Source: Linum tenue (lineage: Eukaryota > Streptophyta > Magnoliopsida > Malpighiales > Linaceae). From it: DNA of 64,000 nt. Where the stretch lies: the NCBI GenBank assembly GCA_946122785.1, contig CAMGYJ010000010.1, positions 8,841,467 to 8,905,466 of the forward strand. Direction: 5' to 3'. Every line of letters begins with the position of its first letter. Positions within the stretch are counted from its first letter, which is position 1. The notes under the pieces are model-generated. The model worked only from the letters and a program-made list of their open reading frames with translations, was not told the origin of the DNA and searched no databases. The position numbers and the translations under genes were made by a program. Below are positions 56,648 to 64,000 of this stretch, piece after piece.

Positions 56648-57570
56648 TAGGGGTGGGCAATGGGACGGTATTGGGTACCCATCCCGTTTGAAATGGGTAC
56701 CTAATCCTATTTAAGGAGAAACTTCATCCCATATCTAATTTTGACAACCTTACTTAACAAGACAACCCAATAGGTTATTGTATGCCAGGGCTCAAGAAGC
56801 AAGGCCTCTCCCAACCATTTGATGGAAATAAAACATAACATTATCTGTTAACTACTGGGAATGATTGAATGAACATGCGCATTGAAAATCGACTCATATT
56901 GAAGGGCACAAATTGATGAGCATGAAAACACATCACTACACCTCAAGCGCTTTGGTCATTTCATCCTCTGATTGCTCATTGCTACTGCTATGCTCATTAT
57001 GGTTGAGTAAGCATGTTAATCAGAAGTTGTGCAAACTGAAACAGTTTATTCAATGAAAACCAAAGGCTTTTAAATACATCAATGACACCCACTCAAAGCT
57101 TCACGGTTTGCTCCTCTAACCCACCTTCCTATTTTATAGCTAACTCTCTAACAGACCCCCTAACAACTAGGACTCGGTAAACTACTCAACTTACACACCT
57201 ACATACAAAACTAAACATAATAAACTCTACTCACATGGTTATTAAGTAAGACTTAGCTAACAAAGCAAGCATGTCCCAGTTAAAAGATGAAGTGTCTATG
57301 TCGACCATGGCGGCCTTACCCAGCCTATCCCCCAAACTAAGCTCCGGAACTTGCTTAGGAGGTGGATCAGTTCTGGTATTTAAGTGAGTATTACGAGTAC
57401 CCATAATACCCAAATGGGTATTAACGGGTTACCCGCGGGTACTCATAGTAGAATCTATTGATCCCAGTCTCATTCCGTAAAAAAATTATGGGTATTTGGG
57501 TACTCGTAACCCTTAAAAAAGGGTCGTGTATGGGTATACCCAAATACTCGTTTCCCATTGCCCATCCATA
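56648..57570. mobile_element. hAT-like non-autonomous element inside the LINE remnant
   Basis: Left end TAGGGGTGGGCAATGGGA and right end, read inward, TATGGATGGGCAATGGGA form inverted termini of about 18 bp. The LINE frame resumes directly outside. The outer 60-100 bp on both sides are G/T-rich GGGTACCCAT words. The expected 8-bp duplication is not clear (CGTGGATG against TCTGGAGG). No transposase is present. Confidence 0.78.
57016..57168 (-). repeat. LTR-like segment inside the hAT-like element
   Basis: Bounded by TGTTAATCAGAAG and CCCCCTAACA on the + strand, so on the minus strand it runs TGTTAGGGGG to GATTAACA. Minus-strand AGCTATAAAATAGGAAGG is a promoter-like TATA region. The layout resembles a small copia or TRIM LTR fragment. 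No target duplication or partner LTR is visible. Confidence 0.35.
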
Positions 57571-59537
57571 TCTGGAGGGTTTGGAAAAAACTCTATAAAC
57601 CCAAGGAGGAGGGTGGTATGGGTTTTAGGAATCTTAAGGTCTTCAATCAAGCCATGTTAGGCAAACAAGTGTGAAACCTAATGACAAAACCAGACTCTCT
57701 GGTTGCCAGGGTACTTAAAGCTACTACCCTAACAGTGATGTGCTTGATGCAAGAATAGGGTACAACCCGAGATATACTTGGAGGAGTCTGCTCATAGCTC
57801 AGAAGATGGTAAGGGAAGGTATGCATTGGAGGAATAGAAATGGGGATAAAGTGGAGATATAGAGTGGTAGATGGATTCCAGAAGCCTAGGAAAATGACTA
57901 TAGGGTGACATCCCTACCAGGGTTTCCAAATGCAGTTACCAAGGTGGCAGACCTGATTGATAATGAAGATAGAAGTTAGAGAATTAACCTCCTCCAACTC
58001 TATTTCAATTCTATTGACAGCGCTAGGAATGAGAGTATCCCACTCCCACGTCGATTATTAGTCGACGAGCAGATTTGGAGCTATGAAAAGAATGGGTGCT
58101 ACTCAATCAAATCAGCCTACCATTTCTGGTACAATCGTACAAACCAACATAGGGAGACAATAGCTCTGGAACAAGGCGAAGAGGATGAGGATGAAAATCT
58201 GGAAGGGATAGAAACCTCCAATCCTATGAACTGGAAATGGTTGTGACAATTGAAGATCCCCCCAAAAAGTAAAAATCTTCCTATGGAGAGTTATTCATAT
58301 TATCTTGCCGACTAGAAAGAACATAATAAAGAGGAAGAAATACGCGGCCACTGCGTGACCTTTTTGTGATCTAGAGGAGACACAACAACATGTTTTCCGG
58401 GAATGCCAATGGGCGTCTAGGATCTGGAGACCTACCGAGTTTCGCTCTCTCTTTGAGATGGGGGAAAATCTATCCAGTGGGACATGGCTATGCGAGATAA
58501 TAGAGAAGGTGGATGATGAATTGGTGGAACAGATGGGCATTATACTTTGGTATCTATGGAATGAGCGCAACTAACAGATGTTCAACAACAAGAAGCTGGA
58601 AGAATGAGAAGTGGTTGGGAAATCACTGGTACGAGTTCAAATCCCACCACACAATAAAAGGAAGAGAGGCAGACTGAAAGCAGTACCTGGGAGAAGCCGC
58701 CGGCGGGATGGATCAAAATCATTGTGGATGCGACGACTTTCACAGGGAGAGGAAGCAGATTTGAGTGGTGGCCAGAAATGTCGTAGGTCATTTCCTCGCG
58801 GCAACTGTACAAAGGGAGAGAATCCAATGGCCGTCGGAGATCGCTGAGATACTAGGAATGAAATTTGGACTGAAAATGATGGAAATGAATGGAATGACGC
58901 GGGCAATTATTGAATCGGATTGCCTAACGACAATCTTCAAGTTGACAGGGGCGGAGACGACAAGGTTAGAGGCTGGAGTTGTGGTGAACGAACGGAAGGA
59001 AATGGCAAATGAACTCAGGCTAGTCAGGTGAGCTTTCGCTAAAAGGGGATGTAATTGGGCCACTCATACTCTAACCCATATAAATTGTTACTAGGATTCT
59101 CAAGAGGAATAGGTTGGAAGGCCACCCATGTTCCTCCTATCTGATTTAGACCATTATGCTTTAGACACTTAATAAAAATTCTAGATATCCATGAATTTTA
59201 TTAAAGTTAGAAGGTTGGTACTGTTTCACAAGGGTTATTCTAATATGCACTACAGTGATTTACTTTGGTTAACCTAGCAATCCATCTTCAACACGTGGCT
59301 ATGCAGTGGAAAAAGAAGAGGGTGTAAGTTGGAGTTGGACACCTTCTTGATCCATCCATTTTCGATTTTCATCCATCTATTCCCTTTTTCCATGACCAGC
59401 GTGATCAAGATAAATCTCTTCTTCTTTTTTATAATAACTTTTCCATTTCTTCCCTTTTTGGCATATTTAGTAAATACTTCGTTTAATACACGTATATATG
59501 ATTGTACATATTTTATTCGTATAGCATGTGTTGGTGT

Positions 59538-60247
59538 AGGCTTGACAACGAGCTCGAACCCGAATACCGTTTTATGTTCAAGAAAAATAAAATAAAAAAA
59601 ATTAAAACCATACCAAAGATAGTATATAGGTCGCTCCTTTGTCAAGGTGACAACAAAAGTGGGAAAAGACTGTTGGTGTAGGCTTGACATGTTACTCCGA
59701 CCTGAATCTTGATTTATGTTCCAGTAAAATCAAATATTGTAAAACCATACAGAAGATCGTACCAAAAAGTTAGTATTAGGATATTTTGTGTTAAAATCAT
59801 AGTTCAACCATGGTTAAATCAGGCTTGACACATTGCTCCAACTCAAGCCCTCAATTTATGTTCAGAAAAACAAAAAAATGTAAAACCATACCCAAGGCCG
59901 TACCGAAAAAGTTAGCTTTAGAATATTTTGTGGTAAAATCATAGTCTGACCGTGGTTAAAATCAGGCTTGACATGTTGCTCCAACCCGAGCCTCATTTAA
60001 TGTTCAGAAAAAACCAAAAATTATAAAATCATATCGAAGTTCGTACCGAAAAAGTTAGCATTAGGGTATCTTGTTCTAAAATCAAAGTTCAATCGTGGTT
60101 AAATCATACTTGACACGTTGCTCCAACCCGAGCCTCGATGCATGCTTAGTAAAAACCAAAAATTGTAAAACCATACCAAAGGTCGTACCGAAAAAGTTAG
60201 CATTATGGCATTTTGTGCTAAAATCGTGGTTCAACTGTGGTTAAATC
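59538..60247. repeat. Tandem repeat, about 5 units of 142 bp
   Basis: The phrase AGGCTTGAC (or ATACTTGAC) starts units at 59538, 59680, 59821, 59964 and 60106, with periods of 141-143 bp; the array ends at about 60247. Shared words are TTTATGTTCA, TGTAAAACCATAC, GTACCGAAAAAGTTAGC and GTGGTTAAATC. The first unit is the most diverged. It directly abuts the LTR that starts at about 60264. Confidence 0.93.
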
Positions 60248-60263
60248 ATTGACTCACTCCTAC

Positions 60264-61607
60264 TGTCACCCTAGAAATTGGCCAAGTATAACCAATTCCT
60301 AAAGCGTAGTATAGCGGGTCGGGTTTTAATGTCAACCCGGGTCCTAGATGTGATGACTACTCGGTGAACTCTTGTTATTTAGCAGTGAACTTTTAGTGAA
60401 ACTCAAGCAAACAAAACACAGAGCAAGTAAACGGTTTGTTGTCAAGTCAAGAGAGGTCACCCGGATATGGTTTCCCCCTAGACTGCAGTTAAGTCGGATT
60501 GCAATTTGCCAAGTTCAGTTTTCATGGAAGTTATACTGCGGAAGGTTCTCAATTAGCCTGAAGTCTCGACTAAAGGTCTCCAGACCCTCTCAATCTGAGT
60601 CTCTAGCGGGCGACTAACCTCCACCGGAGTAAACAGATTGAGGCCCTAATGAACCAAACCTCCACTACCGAATCGACTTCGGTACAGAATAGCGAATTGG
60701 CTCCTCGACTAAAGTCACCAATTCGCTACCTTCGATTAAGGGTACTCTATCAACCTAGGCAGATATTCTCATTCCAGGTTAAAGCAGAAACAACAGGAAT
60801 TTGATCAGGATTCAAGTCGTTCAATCAATCAAACCTCAATCGAATATAATCAATTCACAAACACTGTACTTGGGTTCATACAATCAGACCTAGCATACAA
60901 ATCTAGGGTTCTCCATACCCAGATGAATGGGGAAACTACTTCATAGAGAAAGAAGCAAAAGCAGATTCAGACACGGAAATCATACTGTGAAGTTGGATTC
61001 CTGCTTCTGGACGTTTAATCGCACTTCTCCAAGCTCAAGACGGGCTCCAATGGTGTTGAAGATCGATCTATGGCGCTTGAGAACTCTGGTTCGACGCTTT
61101 CTCTCTCTAGGTATCGGTTTCTCTCTCAAAAACTCGGAACCCTTTGAAAATTGGCCTTCTTCCTCTTTTATCAGCTGCCTGGTCGCGATACCCGGTCAAA
61201 ATACCCGGTCGGGTATTTTATGGATCGACCGGGTATTGTGAAACGCACCGTTCCATTAAAGGGGAAAATCCCCGGTCTACCACCAAAATCCCCGACCGGG
61301 GATTTATCGCCATCGCCCGGGCCCCCTTCTGCTTCTCACGGGTGCCCGAAGGAGGAAATACCCGGTCGAGGCCAGAATATACCCGGTCGGGTATTTCTTC
61401 CTTTGACCGGGTATTTTGGTCCAGCAGGATCCTTTGTCCAATCTTCGCTCCTTTCGATCCAGAACTCGTTCCTTCGCCTCGATTCCAACGCCAGGACCTG
61501 AAATATGACATAAACACACAACCTAGCGTAAAATCGGCTTAAAATACGAGATTCCTCATCACAAACGACTTCAGAATAGGGGTGAAAACATGTATGATTA
61601 TCGGCCT
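60264..61607 (-). repeat. Putative 3' LTR with GACCGGGT inverted-repeat cluster
   Basis: Predicted from TG-CA ends and the adjacent polypurine tract (61608-61620). Between 61188 and 61415 the 8-mer ACCCGGTC or its complement GACCGGGT, or close variants, recurs about eight times. They are arranged as short hairpins such as ATACCCGGTCGGGTAT and AATCCCCGACCGGGGATT. The second LTR is outside the window, so the boundaries cannot be confirmed. Confidence 0.45.
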
Positions 61608-61620
61608 ATCAAACTCCCCC

Positions 61621-63445
61621 ACACTTAACCGTTTGCTTGTCCCCAAGCAAACCAAGTCAGACACTAGGTAAGCTTACATATTTCAATCAACCAACACTGG
61701 GGACAAGTCATAAAGGCACAAAACACGTGAATCGCACTGGTTTTCAAACATCAATACATGCACAACCTCAATAACAACCTGGACAACCACCACAAAGGAC
61801 ATTCGAGTGCAGCAAATCGAGTAAAGGAAGAGTCTCCCGTCTATTCACTAGCCAACCTAGACTTGATTCAACCACTTACTCAAAACAGTCGACTCATGCA
61901 TCCAACTCAAAACATCAGAATAGAGACCGAGCAATCTAGGTCCTCACCGGGGTACAAGAGCATATAGAAAATGGAAATGAATCACTCACTCTCGACCAGT
62001 GGGGTCAGGACAATTTTTGATGCGAAAGATGCGCATGCTATTTCTCTCAATCCCTATCATCTCTTCACCATGATGGCAGCCTCTAAATGCTAGAGTTCAC
62101 ATATGGGGTGTCACCACTAACTAATCAGGAGGTCTTAGACACAGGTTCAAATGACTGGCTAGGGTCTTGGACATGGGGAAAAGGCCTTTTAGGTGGTGGA
62201 AGTATTCATAGCAAAAAGGTTCCACATTTTCCAAACACACAATCACAGTCAACCAACCCGGTATTTTCTTTCTGCTATTCTGCATTCCTCAATATCTTAA
62301 GAGCACAAGAGCGAAGGAGGCATAATCATCAGCATTTCCAAGCCAGACTGCTAAGAAACACTGCTTACTGGGCATTACTCAGATTGTTGGTAGTGGCTCT
62401 CTTTTGCTTTCAATTTTTCTTTGTTTTTCTTTCATTTTTCTTTTCATTTCTTAAGAGAGCCACCACTTCTGCACATATTTCAAACACATGCCCAACTTTA
62501 AGCACTGCCTCCAACACTCACATAGACTTAAGCAGAAACAGCAGAGAATATGTAAAAACCACTCTGTGGAACCTTCTAAAAGATGCGACAAGGGTGATTT
62601 TTTCATTATAGACCAAAAGAAAGGATAACACACGGCTCAAAGGGGCTGACTAGGGGATATGACACATCAGGACAGTCAGTTTTGGGCGTGGGCTAATCCT
62701 ATGCCCCCATCATCTTAGCTAGTGACAACGTGAATGCTACACATCATGGAAGAGGGATCTATCGCACAAGAAAGAAACGAGCAGGCTCAAATCTCACATG
62801 GCTACCTATATGCTCTATCTCACATTCTGATACCCTGAACTAGATGCATAAACGACTGTCAAGGATAAGTAATCAGATCAAGTCAGATCAAGTCACAGTT
62901 GGCAAGCAAACAGTTGAAAAACTGAACCCCTACATCGTTCTACTGCACATCTCAGTCCTCATCATAGGTTATCCTAGTCGCAAACAAGTTGTCATGCATT
63001 AATCCGAAAACCAATCAATTCATCCATCAAAACACAGTGCCAATATGATCAAACAGCAGTACTCGGAGCCCTCAAATCGTAAGATTTGGACAGTGGACTA
63101 GGCTCCAAGCACACAAACAGAGCTAATGCAGTCAAAAGATAAACATCCCCCCCACACTTAAGATCGACATTGCCCTCAATGGAGAAGAGGGAAGGAAAGG
63201 GGAACGATGTTACCGGTGTGCACAGACTGCAGAAGACTGGAAATGGACCAGTCGGCATGGGACGGACTGGAGAGAGGAGCAGTCGGGAACACAGGCAGAG
63301 CTAAAAGAGACCAAAAAGCTCAAACACATACGTTAGGTCCAACGGTCAGCCCAATAGTACAGAATCCAGAATGAAAAGAAACAAAAACCGACACAAAACA
63401 GACAGTTTGCATGCTGACACAGATAAAAACTCTCAAAACAAGCCC
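61621..63445. other. Non-coding interior of the gypsy element
   Basis: Open stretches here are short and show no domain. The sequence is A/C-rich on the + strand with CCCCCACACTTAA at about 61615 and again near 63150, close to phrases such as CTTGTCCCCAAGC and TTGCCCTCAATGG. A T-rich block lies at 62400-62455. I see no gene; this is probably untranslated element sequence between its last ORF and the LTR. Confidence 0.5.
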
Positions 63446-64000
63446 CTAGGGCCCTCCGAGACCGGAGAAATCAATCTGATCCATAAGGTCGTCGACGCCA
63501 TCATCCGGAGGCTGCCGTGGTGGTGAATGCTCCCACCTGGTGGTCCAGTGGTGCTCTGCTGGAGGGTGGCAAGCCTGGAGTAGATGCTCGGAATACTCCA
63601 TCAGACGGCGACCTCGGTCTCTCTCCCGCTCGATGAGAGCAGTAGTGTGGCCCATGTGGGTCTCCAATCGGCCAAGGCGCTCATCCACGCCCGTCATCCG
63701 GGACCGGTACTCGGCCTGGTGGGCCGAATACTGCTGGTAAAACTGGACCTGATGGTCCATGAGCTGCTGGTTCTGAAGACCCAGCTGCTGGAACTGGAGG
63801 CCCATCTGCTGGAACTGCTCCGTGAAGAAGTCCATCGACGGACCAGAAGGACCAGAGGAGGACTCGCCTCTCTCCGGTCTCCGTCGAGGCTGCAGATCCC
63901 CAGGAGGGGAGAGCGAGGGCTCCGGTGCATCGGCATCCATCACGCCGTCATCATCATCGTCAGCATCCTCATCCACCTCCTCATCGTCCGAGTAGTCCGC
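63446..64000 (-). CDS. Partial retrotransposon ORF, acidic/Gln-rich coiled-coil tail
   Basis: The frame is open from the right window edge to a stop at 63446. The visible 184 residues begin with an Asp/Glu tract (DYSDDEEVDEDADDDDD). A Pro/Arg/Ser segment follows, then a Gln-rich heptad-like stretch (FQQMGLQFQQLGLQNQQ), EYRSRMTGVDERLGRLETH and DRGRRLMEYSEHLL. It ends MDQIDFSGLGGP. Such tails close the extra ORF or Gag of large plant Ty3/gypsy elements; no known catalytic domain is present. The start lies outside the window, and GTG or internal Met codons here are not its true start. Confidence 0.55.
   Translation of the reverse strand, partial: ADYSDDEEVDEDADDDDDGVMDADAPEPSLSPPGDLQPRRRPERGESSSGPSGPSMDFFTEQFQQMGLQFQQLGLQNQQLMDHQVQFYQQYSAHQAEYRSRMTGVDERLGRLETHMGHTTALIERERDRGRRLMEYSEHLLQACHPPAEHHWTTRWEHSPPRQPPDDGVDDLMDQIDFSGLGGP

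Larger units (their letters stand above)
54500..59130 (+). mobile_element. Degenerate LINE remnant, interrupted by a hAT-like element
   Basis: ORF2 pieces in order: endonuclease end (DCGYYGRTFTWENN, 54598-54790), RT (MSKVLANRLKGVL, SAFVPGRYITDN, AAKLDISKAYDHIEW at 55680-55900; GLRQGGPL and LFFADDNIVF at 56020-56200), then KYLGLPIVIGREKKAV at 56370-56430. After the insertion come zinc-binding and RNase H parts (WIKIIVDATTF at 58710; AIIESDCLTTIFKL at 58900). Numerous stops and frameshifts; no function expected. Ends were not defined. Confidence 0.85.
60264..64000 (-). mobile_element. Large Ty3/gypsy element, 3' part (runs off the right edge)
   Basis: In minus orientation an interior region (64000-61608) ends in a purine-rich AAGTGTGGGGGAG next to an LTR of about 1.34 kb (61607-60264) with ends TGATAGGCC and GGGTGACA. 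The interior holds a tail of an acidic, coiled-coil ORF and a long non-coding stretch with CCCCCACACTTAA words. This layout fits large plant gypsy elements such as the Athila/Tat group. The clade is uncertain because pol lies outside the window. Confidence 0.55.

Noticed and set aside
62087..62611. 174-codon + strand frame
   Set aside because: Opposite to the gypsy orientation and with composition of a chance frame; no domain recognised.

Overview
The window is plant nuclear DNA, most likely from a eudicot. The evidence is a 16-exon CULLIN4 gene, an 11-exon katanin-like AAA-ATPase gene and an intronless VQ-motif gene, set among plant-type Ty3/gypsy, Ty1/copia, LINE, PIF/Harbinger, hAT and Mutator-like elements. 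Both LTR elements with a visible primer site use the initiator-tRNA-Met site common in plants. The species cannot be named from this sequence. There are no CRISPR, operon or plasmid features. Only three host genes are supported: CUL4 (101-5494, +), a small VQ protein (24174-24509, +) and a katanin p60 A-like ATPase (34508-43745, -). Their open frames and splice phases are consistent with function.

Layout. 0.1-5.5 kb: CUL4. 7.5-9.4 kb: a truncated, old Ty3/gypsy copy whose leader carries a LINE tail. 10.5-21.5 kb: a broken PIF/Harbinger element whose transposase gene (-) was split by a 6.75-kb Ty3/gypsy element (11949-18701, TSD GATAG) and by a 398-bp hAT MITE (10967-11364, TSD GCAAATAA); its Myb/SANT accessory gene is divergent (+). 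22.6-23.7 kb: a 5'-truncated LINE just upstream of the VQ gene. 24.8-26.3 kb: a Mutator-like non-autonomous element built of palindromic CGGTGAA units. 26.5-34.2 kb: two LINEs, the second nearly full length with a 14-bp TSD.

34.5-43.7 kb: the katanin-like gene. Its first intron holds a complete 5.72-kb PIF/Harbinger element with both element genes. 44.4-49.9 kb: a Tourist-like MITE split by a nearly intact 5.08-kb Ty1/copia element. 50.1-59.1 kb: three LINE remnants, a fold-back hairpin element and a hAT-like insertion. 59.5-60.2 kb: a 142-bp tandem repeat. 60.3 kb to the right edge: the 3' LTR and part of the interior of a large Ty3/gypsy element running off the window.

The transposon genes all carry small breaks (single nonsense codons or 1-bp indels in the best cases). 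The host genes do not work together in any visible pathway. No previously undescribed cellular system was found. The most interesting material is structural: the Harbinger element inside a host intron, the nested insertions, the Ty3 pol frame that runs into a repeat-bearing LTR, the copia element with non-canonical ends, and the long hairpins. All boundaries and comparisons were made by eye.
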